This document shows positions 11,322-23,629 of a stretch of DNA of 64,000 nucleotides, one piece after another. Below the pieces are notes generated by a model that saw nothing but the letters and a program-made list of their open reading frames with translations, was not told where the DNA came from and ran no database searches. Numbering within the stretch: the first letter of the stretch is position 1; each line of letters begins with the position of its first letter. This DNA comes from Chlorella sorokiniana (Eukaryota > Chlorophyta > Trebouxiophyceae > Chlorellales > Chlorellaceae): assembly GCA_025917655.1 (NCBI GenBank), contig CP084610.1, forward strand, positions 1,116,001 through 1,180,000, written 5' to 3'. Both the position numbers and the translations under genes were made by a program.

Positions 11322-11772
11322 GGGGAAACATGCGACAGCGGCCTGACCCTTTCCGCTTTCACGAAAATCAAACTGCTTTGAGTGCGCTCGGAGGTCTCCG
11401 GGAAAGGCCCGTAGCCGGTCAAATGAAGCCTCAGCAGGCGTGCCACACACTGCTACAGTTGAGCCAGTTGGTCTGCGGTAGCTCATTTTGTTTGCAAGCT
11501 GACCCGAACATACAAGATATTACAAAGAAGCATCTCCCGGCGGGTTCTGTCACCACAGTGAGCTCGCCACTGGTAGGACTTGCACATACTCCAACCGAGG
11601 CGCAGCGGATCGGGGACAGCGTGTATGAAAACCTCGAACAAGGTGCGTGGGACTGTGCACTGACGCTGCCGAGGCAGGGCAGCCTCCTCCACAAGGGGAA
11701 GGCGCAGAAGCGTGCCAAACCGCCGCTTTTGCACTCGCCCAGACACATCGTATCGATCTCGTTGTACTTGGC
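11322..11772. promoter_or_regulatory. Head-to-head interval between RNF32-like and paladin-like genes
   Basis: About 450 bp between divergent start codons, less G+C-rich than the flanking exons. No conserved protein is read in any frame. It presumably holds both 5' UTRs and a shared promoter; no TATA box stands out. Both start codons are uncertain, so its limits may move. Confidence 0.4.
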
Positions 11773-14700
11773 ATGCCTGGGGCTTGTTGCAGGAGGAGCA
11801 GAACACGCCCTTCGCCGCCGCTGCCGCCGCCGCCGCTTCGCCAGCCACAGCCACACCCGCCAACAGGCAGGGCCCTGTCGAGGGGCTGAGCGGCGGTGAT
11901 GTAGGAGTACCGAGGAGCGGCGTTGCAGCAGGGGTGGGGTACCCCGCAGAGACGCCTCAATGCGATGGCCGTGGCCACCGGGAAGTGTCGGCGGAGGAGG
12001 TGGTGGCCACACGCAGCGGCGACGTGCTGCTGCGGCACACCATCCTCAAGAGCGACCACTTTCCGGGGTGCCAGAACATGAAGCTGACGCCGCTGATAGA
12101 GGGTGCACCCAACTTCCGTCAGGTGGGTGCTGCATTGAGGCACGCGTTGGCGCCTGCACCTCACACGCGGGCAACAAACCAGCGGGCTGCAACGCCGGTG
12201 CACGGCCCTGTGCACAAAGGTGACCATCGTGCGCGCGTGCCCTGCACAGGTGGCGGGCCTGCCCGTGTACGGCGTTGCCATCCCGACGGTGAGCGGGCTG
12301 AGACGCGTGCTGGAGCAGCTGGGCGTGGCCAAGGGGCGCCGCAGCGTCCTCTGGCACAACCAGCGTGAGGAGCCCGTCATCTACATCAACGGTGCGAAGG
12401 GCGCCCTGCTGTGTGTTGGGATGCTGGCGCTGCAGACGTCACACGCTGGTCGGTGGCAAGCTGTGTGGGGGCTGCCTCTAGTTGGCGGGCGCCTGCTGGC
12501 GTGTGATGCACCCCGCCTGCGTTGCTTCCGAACCGCAGGCAAGCCGTTTGTGGTGCGCGAGTCGGAGCGCCCCTTCTCCAACCTGGAGTACACGGGCATC
12601 GATCGGGAGCGTGTGGAGGAGATGGAGGCGCGGCTGAAGCAGGATGTGCTCGTGGAGGTGCGGCGCCGGCGTGGGCACGCCCGTGGGCGCGGGCAGAGGT
12701 GCAGGCATGCGATCCCTGGCAAGCGGCACTCACGCAGCGGCATGGTGGATGGCAGATGTCAATCCACTGCATGAGAAAATCGATGGGGAAAGCAGCTTTT
12801 TCGAAACGGCACGAGAGGCAGGGCTTGCTGTCGCAGCCAGCTCAGCCGCCCCGTCCTGCGCTGCCCATGCCGCCGTCCCGCAGGCCGCGCAGTACGGCAA
12901 CCAGGTGCTGGTGGCCCACGAGGACGACCAGTTCCAGGTGGTGGAGGAGTGGGAGCCGGTGACGGAGGCGGACGTGCAGACGCCGCTGGAGGTGTACCAG
13001 GAGCTGATGGGTGGGCTCTCGCGCGCTGCCACGACCGGCTGAAAGGGGGCTTCGCCTATCCAGCTTGCCTTCAACTGGGCCGTGGCGCAGCAGGCTGCGT
13101 CGATGCTACGAACTGGTCCTGGCTGGCGTGGCCCATCAACAATGCTCAGCCCCCCGCCCCCTGCAGCCGACGGGTACGACGTGGACTACCTGCGGGTGCC
13201 TGTGACGGATGAGAAGGCGCCCAAGCCGTCAGATTTCCAGCTGCTCATTGAGGTGAGGCCGTGCGCTGCTGTCTCGCATACAAACTGCGTGCCTCGTTGA
13301 GCATATCGATAAGCTACCCATTCCTCAAACTTTCTATCACACAGAGTCCCTGCACTATGGTGTGGCCCCGCTGCTGCAGCGCTGCTGGGACCCTCCACCC
13401 GGCGCCGCCCTCGTGTTCAACTGCCAGATGGGGCGCGGGCGCACCACCACCGGCATGATCATCGCGTCGCTGCTGGCGCTGCGCCGCGTGCAGCCCGAGC
13501 TGGCGCTGCCGGCACAGCCGCAGGAGGGGCTGCCTGCTTGGTACACCGTGTCTGACAAGTACCCGAGCCCCAGCAAGGTGAGGCTTGGGGGATGGGGCGC
13601 ACGCAGCGACGGGCAGGTCGCAACAGGCTGCGTGGCAGCCCTGTCCCACCTGTCCTGAATCACTGTATTGGCTGGCATCACACTCTGCTGGCCTGCTCCT
13701 GTGTCTGTTTTCACAAGTGACGCTCTCCTCTAGGCTGCCGCCTTGCTTTCACTGACTCGTGCCGCCATCCCTGCAGGCCGCGGGGCTGTCGGTGCTGGAA
13801 GAGACGGAGCTGAAAGCGGGCAAGTTCGGCGTCATCCGCTCGCTGCTGCGCGCGCTGGACGGCGGCGCCGCCGCCAAGGCCGTGCTGGACGCCGCAATCG
13901 ACGCCTGCTCCGCCATGCAGGTAGGACCGAGGGTCCCTGGCTGCCGGGGTGCCGCGTCTACACGCCCCGTGTGCCGTCTGGCCCCCGGAATCTGCTGTTG
14001 CATCGCCAGTAGCCTTCTCACGCACCGCGCTGTGCTGGGTTCTGCCGCTGACTTTGTGCCGCCCAACCTGCGCCGACCACCACAGAACCTGCGTGAGGCG
14101 ATTGCCTCCTACCGCGGCCGCATTTTCTACGAGGCCAACGACGCACGGCGCCAGTCGCTGCTGCAGGTGCGGCGGCTGCCGGGTGGCCGTCTGCAGCATG
14201 CACGACTGGCAGGCCTGCAATGTCCAACCACCGTGTCGGCTGTGTTGGAGCCCACCGCTGCTGTTGCCGTGCTGGCCCTGAGCCGCTCACATACCCTGCC
14301 CCCCCAAAAGGTGTGCCTGGAGTACCTGGAGCGCTACTTCACCCTCATCTGCTTCGCCTGCTACATCTCGGGGGCGCACTTCCCCCACCTCCCCCAACGC
14401 CCTCACCTTTGGAGAGTGGCTGGGGCCGCCCGAGCTGCGCTCCATCCTGGAGCGCCTGCTGCGCTACAACCCCGCCGCAGCGCTGGCGCTCAACAAGTCG
14501 CCCGACGCGCTGGCAGACAGTGAGTGGCGCGGGGCGGAGCGGCGCTGTTGAACGTTGCCCACGCAGGGATGCAGCGTGTCACGTGTGCTGTGCCCCTGCA
14601 ATGTCTGCCTATGCAGCCCGTCCCCCATGCCTCCACCCTGACTGAACCATGACTGTGACCGTCCTCTGTAACCCCCCCCCCCCTTCAACCCCCATTGCAG

Positions 14701-17700
14701 CTGAGGCGCAGGAGGACCAGGACAGCGCGGAGCAGGAGAGCCACGCGGCGCTGATCAGCCAGCGCGCGGGGTCGGTGCTGGGCGCGTACGCCATCCTCAA
14801 GCAGGACCACTTCCGAGGCTGCCAGTCCTCCCGCCCTGGCCGCCGCCGTGCCCGGCGCCCCCAACTTCCGCGACGTGCCCGGCGTGCGGGTGTTTGGCGG
14901 CGCCATCGCCACCGTGGACGGCGTGCGCGAGGTGCTGGCGCGGGTGGGCGCCGCGCCCGACGCGCCCTGCGTCAACGGCCGCCAGGTGCGTGCGGTGTGG
15001 CACCTGCAGCGCGAGGAGCCGGTGGTGTACATCAACGGCGCGCCGTACGTGCTGCGCGAGGCGGCGCGGCCCTTCAAGAACCTGCTGGAGTACCACGGCA
15101 TCATGGCCGACAGGCTGGAGCGCATGGAGGCGCGCCTCAGGGTGAGCCCGCCCCCGCTCCTCTTTTCCTGGGGGGGGACGCTCTCTGTCTTCCCTTCCTT
15201 TACGCATGCGTCCAATACCTACGCCCCCCCAACACACACAAATCAAATCGATCCGCAGGAGGACGTGCTGGCGGAGGCGCGGGCCAACGGCGGCCGCGTG
15301 CTGGTGACGCGCGAGGCGGCGGCGGAGCGCGGCGGCGGCGCCGCTGCGCGCCAGGTGGTGGACGTGTACGAGCCGGTGGCGGGGGCCGAGGCGGTGCAGA
15401 CGCCCAAGCAGGTGGGGAGAGGGATGGGGAGCGCCGTTCTCTGCTGCAGGCAGCGTTGCTGCGGCCGTGGAGCGGGTGTCAGCGTGTCAAAAGGCTTGCA
15501 AGCCGGTGCAGACCCCCTCACACGCACACACCATCCACCCCTGCTGTGCTGAAGCCCAACCCCACCCCACCCTCTGCTGTGCCCCACTCTCCCCCCACCC
15601 CCCTCCCCCCCAGGTGTATGAGGGCCTGCAGGCTGAGGGCTACCGCGTGACGTACGTGCGCATCCCCCTCACCGACGGCGCCTGCCCCCTGCCCCGCGAC
15701 TTTGACACCTTCTACTCCGCCGCCGCCGCCGCCGCCCCTCCGACGCCCTCATCTACACCTGCCAGCTGGGCGGCGGGCGCACCACCACCGGCATGGTCAT
15801 CGGCTCCCTGCTGCGCATGCACCTCAACGGCGCGCGGCTGGGCGGGGAGGGCGGGCTGGCGCCACCGGGCGAGACGGCGGAGCACATGGACGAGGACGTG
15901 GGTAAGTGATGGCGGGGCCGGGGGATGGGGAGGGAGTGTTTGCTTTGCACAACAACCAACAAGTGCGCGAGGGCCAGTGCATCAGGGGGCATGCTGGGTG
16001 TGCGCACTCGGCTGGCTGCTGCCCACCAATGGCGGCCAGCGCCTGAAGCGGAGCTCCTCCCTGGTGCGCGCAGGCGGCGTCTCGCCTGGCGGCACCTCCG
16101 ACGTCGAGGAGCACACGCCGGCGCGGCTCACCAGCAGCCGCATCCTGGGCCTGGTGGCGGCGCGGCTGGGCATGCCAGGGGCCGGCGGCGTGGAGGAGGA
16201 CGAGGTGGGGGCTGCCGGAGTGGGCCGTGCTCAGCTGCCCGTCAGGCTTTGAGAAGGCAGCTGCACGTTGGTGTCATGCCTGCGGCCGTCACCATCAGTA
16301 ACCCCGTACCGCTGTATTGCTGCAGGACGGCGGACTGGATCTAGAGGCGCGCCAGCTGCGGGACGGGGAGTACGTGGCAGTGGTGAGTGCTGGGTGGGGC
16401 AGGCCACTCTAGGGACGACCCAACTGGCGCCTGGCTGCTTGGGAGCCCTGGCCTGCCCAAAAGCCAGCGAGTGCCCGCCAAACAGCGGTGTGCAGCCACG
16501 CAGCCCCCGGCCCGTCCAACAACAACTCCACCGCTCGCCTGCCACCCCCTCTGCCCGCCGCGCAGCGCCGCTTCACCCGCATCCTGGAGCGCGGCCCCGA
16601 TGCCAAGGCCACGGTGGACCAGGTGGTGGACGCCTGCGGGCTGCTCATCAACCTGCGCACAGCCATCATCCGCTACAGGCACCCCCGCTCCTTGGACCGC
16701 TTCTTCAGGTGGCGGCACGCACGCGGCGGCCGGACTGCAGCTCAAGGGCTGCACGGGCTGGGCTCCTCCCCTGCCTTGCTGTGCCTGCTGGAGGGGCTGT
16801 CACTTTGGGCCGGCAGCCATCCCACTGGATGTTCCGGCGCCTTGCGCCACTTCAGGCGTGAGCGCCCTCGCCGCTGCCCACTCTCCCCCTGGCCCCCCAT
16901 GCCCCTCCTTCCCCCAGGCCGGAGATCAATGCGCGGCACAACGCCTTCCAGCGCGGCTCCGCCTACCTCGAGCGCTACTGCATGCTCATCGCCTTCACGT
17001 CTTACCTGCAGGCAGGGGGAAAGACGGGGCGGGGGAGGGGCGCCGTGCAGTTCTTGCTCATGCTCACTTGATCCATGTGTGTGGTGAGCTTGTGTCTGCG
17101 CTGAAGCTATGTCTGGACGCTGTGTGTACGTTTCTGGCCCCCACTCCAACCCCCAGCCCCCAACCCCAGCCCCAACACACACACATGTATTGCACCTCAC
17201 TCACCCACCCACCATCATGCTACCCCTGTACGCCTGCAGTTCTGCCAGACGGCGGGCGGCGCCTGACGTTTGAGGAGTGGGTGGCGGCGCGACCCGACGT
17301 CAGCCAGGCCCGCGACTTCATCCACCAAAACCCCGCCTCGGCGCTGGCGCCGCTGCCGCTGGTGCTGCCGCTGACGCCCGCGCCCTCGGCGCTGCCGACC
17401 CCCGTGCCCTCGGGGCTCAACGTGTCGCTGGACGAGCAGCGGCGCGTGCTGATGAAGCGGCGGGGGTCAGTGGTGGGCCGCCGCTCCATCCTCAAGTCCT
17501 ACCACCAGCCGCCGCCGCCGCCGGGCGCGCGCGCAGCGGCGCCTCGCCGCTGCTGGTGGAGGGCGTGTCGGACGTGCGGCATGTGCAGGTGGGGTGTGTA
17601 TGGGGGGGAGGACTGGGGCTGACAGCCCCACAGCCTGCCGGTGCTCTGTCTCCTCCACAGGGGGCTCTCTCCTCCACAGCAGGCTGAAGCATGCCCCGGC

Positions 17701-20180
17701 TTGGGCATGCCCCGCTCCGCCTGTTGAGCTTGGGCAGCAACAACGAGGCTGCGCCAGGCAGCAAGGTCCACCCACGCGACAAGCTGCCGCTGCCGCTACG
17801 CAGGGCCTGCCCATCGCCGCCCTGGGCGACGCCACGGTGGACGGCCTGCGCCGCCTGCTGGGCGCGGCGGGGGCCAAGCCGGGGGCGGGCGTCACATCGT
17901 GGTGACGGACCTGCGGGAGGAGCTGGTGCTGTACGTGCGCGGCATCGCCTACCTGCGCCGAGAGCTGGAGATGCCCGCCGCAGCGCTGCACCACGCGGGT
18001 GGGGCCCGAGGCAGCCCCCCAGCGCCACTGTTCCTTGCTGTGCCCGCTGTTGCATAACCCCACGCTTTCTCCAGTACTGGGAGCTGGCCGGCCAATGACG
18101 CAAACTTGATATTTGCTTTCACAGTTTCTGAGCACATTCCGTGCTGACCTTCCAATTTTTCCGAGGCCCGCCCGCCCCTCTCCGTCGCCAGCGCATCGCG
18201 CCTGCTGCATGCTTGCACCCACGCTGCTGCACTGTTACTTGGCTTTGCCCGTCTCCCAGGCAATGCTCATGGCCTGCTGTTTCTCCCCATCCCCCCCCGC
18301 AGGCATCCAATCCATGAAGCTGGAGGACCTGGAGCGCCGCCTGCGCGCCGACATGCTGGCGGAGGCGGGGGCCTGGGGCGGCCGCGTGCTTCTGCACCGC
18401 GAGGTGGCGGCGCGCGCCGCGCCCCCCCCCCCCCCCCCCGCGCGGGCGGCGACGAGGAGGGCGTGGAGGACATCACGCGGGCGGCGGAGGACCAGCCGCT
18501 GACGATGCAGGTGCAGGCGTTCTGGGAGAGCAGCGGCGACGTCGGCGACATCGACCAGGTGGGCAGCCGGCAGGAGCTGGCCGTCCCCGCCTCTGCCTGC
18601 GCCTACACCGCGCGCCAGCGCCGACACCTCAAGAGGGGGCCCTTGCTGAGCCGCCGCCTTTTCCGTTTCGGTCGAGCAAGCCTCGCCAGCTGCCTCTGCC
18701 CTCGCCCAGCTCCAGCTCTGGGCTGTGCTGCATCGCAGGGACTGTGCACCCCGCGCGAGGTGTTTGTGGCCATCGCCGCCGAGGGCTACCAGGTCAGCTA
18801 CCGGCGGGTGCCCATGTCTCGGGAGCGCACCCCCAGGCCGCGGACCTGGACCACCTGCTGGCGCAGATGGGCAGCCACCCGGCGGGCAAGGAGGTGGGTG
18901 GGCGGGGCACCAGCGCGGCGGAGCAGGCTTTGGGGGTGGTAGATACACTAGCAGCGCATGGGTGCACGCCGTTCAAACCGTAGCCCTAAATGCACCCCGG
19001 CTCCCCTCCTCCCGGGCAGGTCATGTATGTGTTCCTGTCCCGCACCGCCACCGGCTCCTCAGCGCGCGCGCCGCCGCCGCCGCCGCCGCCACCTACCTGC
19101 GCCTGGCGGCGGAGCGCCGCGCCGCCGTCGCCGCCGCCCAGCCGCTGGGCCTCAGCCCCAAGGCCGCCTCCACGGGCGCGTTGGCGGCGCACGCGGCGCA
19201 GCAGCTGGAGGAGGGGGCGGAGTACCTGTCGCCCAGCAAGCGCATGCGCCTGTCGGGGGCGGCCTGCTGCGGGTGGAGTCGGATGCGGCAGACGTGGCCA
19301 GGTGCGCAGCTGCGCTGCTGGGGCGGCTGTGACTAAGCATGCCACAGTCAGGAAGCTGCTCCTGCTCCTTTGCCAGGCATACGCTCCGCGTCGGCGCTCG
19401 TCCATGTGCTGCTCGGCCTGGCACTCCCATTTGTCAGTCGCACAGCGCATCACACGTTGCCCTGCTCCGTGCGCAGCCCAGCGCCCAGCCCTGTTGTCCC
19501 CACCCCGCCGCCCGTTGCCCCCTCCCACTCCGTCTCCATTGCAGTCGCAACTCGCTGCTGGGCGAGTACCGCGGCATCATGAACCTGTGCCGCGTGCTGC
19601 CCAACGGCCTGGACGCCAAGCTGGCGGTGGACGCCGCCGTGGAGGCCTGCTCCGCCATCGGCAACCTGCGCCTCGACATCCACGCCTGCAAGGACGCCGC
19701 CGAGGGCGGCCCCGCCGCGGAGGAGGAGGCCGCCAGCCCCGTGGCGGGCGCGGTGCTGCTGGGCGAGCCGCGAGCTGCTGCTGCCGCCGCCGCCCGCCGC
19801 CTGGGCCTGCACTACCTGCAGCGCTACTTCCACCTCATCGCCTTCAGGTGCGGCCTGCTGCCGGCTCGTTTCGACTGGCCTGGCTGCGGGGGTGCTGCTT
19901 GCTTGCGCATGGCCCCCTGCCAGGGCGGAAGGCTCTTTGTGCTTTTGGCAGCTATGCATGCCGCTTACCAGGCACCCGGCATGCACGGCGGAGCGGCACG
20001 CAGCGCTGGTCTCGCTGCTCTTTTGGCTCTGCTTTCCAGCTTTGCCGGCGCCCTGCCCTTGGCTCCCGCAGGGTTTACCTGGAGGGCCAGCCCAACAGCC
20101 TGCTGGCCCTGTCGTTCAGTGAGTGGGTGCGGGAGCGGCGCGAACTCAAGTTCCTGCTCTCGCAGCTGGACCTGAACTGA
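11773..20180 (+). CDS. Paladin-like protein with three PTP/phytase-like repeats
   Basis: Very large protein in many exons, homologous to animal PALD1 and plant paladin, built of repeated cysteine-phosphatase-fold units. Repeat 1: LLRHTILKSDHFPGC, EGAPNFRQV, EEPVIYING (12380), then the P-loop FNCQMGRGRTTTGMIIASLL (13415-13475). Repeat 2: GAYAILKQDHFRGC (14790), GAPNFRDVPGVRVFGGAI, EEPVVYINGAPYVLRE (15020), P-loop YTCQLGGGRTTTGMVIGSLL (15750). Repeat 3: RRSILKSYHQ (17480), REELVLYVRGIAYLRRE (17920), VMYVFLSRTATGS (19020), which has no Cys at the CX5R position. Each repeat is followed by a helical LERYF-type segment (YLERYFTLICFACYIS 14320; YLERYCMLIAFTSYL 16965; YLQRYFHLIAF 19815). The C-terminus SFSEWVRERRELKFLLSQL ends at 20180. 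The start is uncertain: ATG 11773 needs one more G in the adjacent GGGG. At least six in-exon frame slips occur (near 14390, 14826, 15737, 17543, 17885, 18430). Confidence 0.85.
18422..18439. repeat. Poly-C tract within paladin coding exon
   Basis: Run of about 18 C inside the exon coding REVAARAAPPPPPP... ahead of the GVEDITRAAEDQPL segment. The run length in the assembly cannot be trusted, and the reading frame changes across it. Confidence 0.8.
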
Positions 20181-21154
20181 CCTGGTGGGTCGACAGGGGC
20201 TCGCCAGCATGGCGAGCTGTGCGCACTCCCTGGCTGCCTCCCCCGCGCTGAATCTTAGTCGACTCTTCTCAGGGCACCCGCTGTGTGCCCAGTGCTGACA
20301 CAGACCCTGACACCTTTTCAAATCAATCACCCAGTAGACGAGCCACATAATTGCACCCTTGTATCATCACTCCTGCTGTGCATCCCCTTTGAACAGACAG
20401 CTCGTCAGGCAGAGCCTTGGTCAGTGGCCACCGTAGCTAGCCCGGCGGCAGATTCCCTGCTTTTGTTCCGTTTTCATTCTTATTTTGTTACGTCAAGTGC
20501 TGCCTGCCTGGTTCTATCTTTGATGCAAGCCTGCCCCTCCCTGCAACACAACCTGCAAACAGCCATCCTGTCAGCCACCAACATCTTGCTCCGCTCAGCT
20601 TCTGGCACCTCTCTATACCTCGGCTTGGTGATTGTAAACTTTGAAACTTGACAATTCCAGACGACAGTTGAGCAAAAATTGCTTGGGAACCTGTTTCATG
20701 AACAGCAAAGGTAACCTGAGACGACAGCTGTGATGCACACCTGCAGGGGTTGGGGATGGCAGTGCTGTCAACACTCTTGAAGGGAGGTCGACAACATACC
20801 AGAGAGTTGCCTCTTCACAATCATGCCCTTTCACGTCCAGAAACCAGCGGTGGAAACGCTGACGTGCTTGCTCCGGAAATGTTTAGAACGGATGTAAATT
20901 TTTTACCGTTGCCGGGCGGAATACATGCCACACTAATTCAAAATGGCCAAATTTAAATACACAGTAGTCTACGACGCCCACATAGCAGAGGTAAAGGACA
21001 GCGTGGCGTGATTGGACTTTGCTGGACTCACGGGCACTCCCCATGGGGCCTGTGAGCTTCCCCGTGAGTGTTATTTGCTCGCCATTGCCGCAATCCTTGC
21101 ATCCGGCATCCGCAGACTCTGATCGATCGCCGCAGCTACTTTGCACAACTCGCC
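20181..21154. other. Intergenic: 3' UTR of paladin-like gene and PSMA5 upstream region
   Basis: Drop in G+C relative to the exons. It contains a TGTAA poly(A) signal at 20633-20637, giving a 3' UTR of about 450 nt. No conserved protein was seen in any frame. The right part would hold the PSMA5 promoter. Confidence 0.5.
20633..20637 (+). terminator. TGTAA poly(A) signal of the paladin-like gene
   Basis: TGTAA at about 450 nt after the stop codon at 20180, in A/T-richer sequence. Confidence 0.45.
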
Positions 21155-22926
21155 ATGTTCTTGACACGATCTGAGTATGACAGAGGTGTCAATACTTTCA
21201 GGTAGGTGACCCGGCCCTCCCAACCGCCCTCCGCCCTCCTTCCACTCACGCTGTCATTGATCACCGGTGCTTTGCAGCCCAGAGGGCCGCCTTTTCCAAG
21301 TTGAGTACGCAATTGAGGCAATCAAGGTCGGTGGAGGGTCACAACGCTTGAAAGTCAGGGTCAAGGGGTGCTGCGGCGGCAACCTGCTTGGCTGCGGAAG
21401 CTCGCTGCCGCGTCTTGCCTTATACGCAAAATTTGTGCCTTATACGCGCTTCCATGCGCCTGCCTGCCCTCCTTGCAGCTAGGATCGACCGCCATTGCGG
21501 TCCGAACAGACGAGGGTGTCGTGATGGCAGTGGAGAAGCGTGTGACGTCGCCACTCCTAGTGCGCACCCAGCGGCACTGCGGACTGCCCACGCCGCGGTG
21601 CCGGCTACTGCAAGAACACTGCCTGCTGGCTTGAATACCTTTCGTTCCTATTGATCACAGCAGCACCGACATAGCCTACCCATTGGCGCATGCCACCTGC
21701 AGGAGCCCAGCAGCATAGAGAAGGTGGCCGAGGTGGACGAGCATGTTGGGGTGGCCATGAGTGGGCTGACAGCCGATGCACGCACTTTGATCGACCACGG
21801 ACGCGTGGAGACGCAGCAGCATCGCTTCACCTACAACGAAGCAATGCCACTGGAGTCGCTCACGCAGGTGCGCCTGGGCAGTGGTGCAGCCTAGAAGGGG
21901 TTGCAGAGGCCACATCGGCTGCTGTTTGTTCCCGCTCGTGCTGGGAACTTGTTGGCGGGTGCATGCGGACATGCCTTGCGCCAGGCAACGGCAGCACTCG
22001 TGTAAGGCGTGGGCGCTGCAGCCAACAAGTCTTGCTTGGATGTGACACCCCCCTCCCCGGCCCCCCACCCACCCACCCACCCCTTCGCCAGTCGCTCTGT
22101 GATCTGGCCCTGCGGTTTGGGGAGGACGACGAGGGCGAGGGCGGCATGAGCCGGCCCTTTGGCGTCGCGCTGCTGGTTGCGGGCTGGGACGCGGAGGGCG
22201 GCCCCGTCCTGTGAGCACTGCCGCTTGGTGCCGCACGGCTGGCTGCCATGACGGATGCCTTGCAGTGACCTGGCAACCTCTATTGGGCCGCGAACCGCCT
22301 TGCTGTCTGCATTCAGCTCAATACCGACTGTCCTGCCTGCCCGCCCACCCTTCTTGCCAGCTTCCACACCGACCCCAGCGGCACTTACGTCAAGTACGAC
22401 GCCAAGGCCATTGGCAGCGGCAGCGAGGGCGCGCAGACGGCGCTGCAGGAGTCGTACCGGTGAGGCTCAACCCCGCTGTGACGCCCGGTGTCGGGGCATC
22501 AGGCAAGCGTTGGTCCGTCCCACGGTTGCCTGCCTGGGTGCCAGCTGGCTTTGCCTTGCTCGCGCCGCCCACCCCTCGCCCCCATCCCGGCCGCGCAGGA
22601 AGGACATGAGCCTGAAGGAGGCGGAGGTGCTGGCGCTGTCCACGCTGAAGCAGGTCATGGAGGAGAAGGTGGGCGGGCGGTGGGAGCGCTGGCATGGCGT
22701 CCGTGGGGCAGGGGTTTCATCTGCAAGGCAGTCGCACCAGGAGCTCCGCAGCCTTGCAGCAGATCTTGAGTTGGCCTGTAAGAGCCCTGGGCAGCACTGT
22801 GCCAAGCTGCCGCTGAACTCTGTTGCCATGCAGGTCACCGCCACCAATGTGGACATTGCGCGAGTGGCACCCAAGTGGCACCTGTACACGCCTGAAGAGG
22901 TGGAGGAGGTCATTGCGCGGCTGTAA
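21155..22926 (+). CDS. PSMA5: 20S proteasome subunit alpha type-5
   Basis: Alpha5 ring subunit of the 20S proteasome. Eight exons rebuild the whole family protein without a frame problem: [16 protein letters not shown] (ATG at 21155), [16 protein letters not shown] (21278), [20 protein letters not shown] (21479), [16 protein letters not shown] and [18 protein letters not shown] (21703), [20 protein letters not shown] (22092), [20 protein letters not shown] (22362), [20 protein letters not shown] (22600), and [20 protein letters not shown] ending LEVIARL-like at 22926. The alpha-type N-terminal helix signature ([12 protein letters not shown]) is intact and there is no propeptide, as expected for alpha subunits. 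Length and intron phases are consistent. A TGTAA signal at 23004-23008 follows about 80 nt after the stop. Confidence 0.97.
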
Positions 22927-23629
22927 GCCACGGCTGTGCCTCCCTTCAGGCAGGCCCCGCATAATTCCAGCACCAATCTCTCTGCTGCCCGGTTAATCGA
23001 CCCTGTAACCGGCCCAATTTGCTGGCAGGCCAACTGTATGCTGGCCCACTGTAGCGTTGACAAGCGACTATCCGAGGCCCATTCTTACATGCCACTAGCG
23101 TGATGACTGTGGGCAGCATGGCAAGACATAGTGGGGGAGGTTCATCCATAGCAATGCAGGCAGGGAGGGAGTCGAGATGGATCCAAGCGGGTGCTGGAGA
23201 GCGCTGTTTTGGGTCAAGAGAGTGCGTTTGAGGAACAGCAGATAGCGCTGACACAACGATGGTGCGGCGGGGAATGAAATGGCTGCGGAGGACATAGATC
23301 AAGGGGAGGTAGTGGGGCAGCAATGCTGGTGATCCGCGGGAAAAAGAGGTTCACTCTCGGGAATGCAGGAAAACGAAATGGGCAGAAGGCAATCTAGGCT
23401 CCGCTTTCTGCGGTGCGCCATCAAGCCGCTGAGCTGCGCCCGGGGGGGCCCGCCGGCCTGCCGCTGCCATTCGGAGGGCTCCAAGGCGCATGCAAAATGG
23501 CAGCGATGTGCTGACCGCCGTACTGCGCGTCTCAGAGCCGCCCACAGCTGAGAGGTTGCATCCTGGGCCAGCTGAACTGCCAGCTTGCCAAACTAAAGGG
23601 AGAGAGAGTGGAGGCCTTGGCTGCCGCGT
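22927..23629. other. Convergent intergenic region PSMA5 / PGR5
   Basis: Holds the two 3' UTRs. The plus-strand TGTAA is at 23004. A minus-strand TGTAA (TTACA at 23085-23089) could end a PGR5 3' UTR of about 540 nt. No protein homology was seen. Confidence 0.45.
23004..23008 (+). terminator. TGTAA poly(A) signal of PSMA5
   Basis: TGTAA 78 nt after the PSMA5 stop codon, at the spacing typical for green algae. Confidence 0.55.

Noticed and set aside
14649-15650. Arg/Pro-rich open frame on the plus strand
   Set aside because: It is an off-frame reading of the second paladin repeat; the conserved GAPNFRDV and EEPVVYING blocks lie in another frame and are interrupted by introns.
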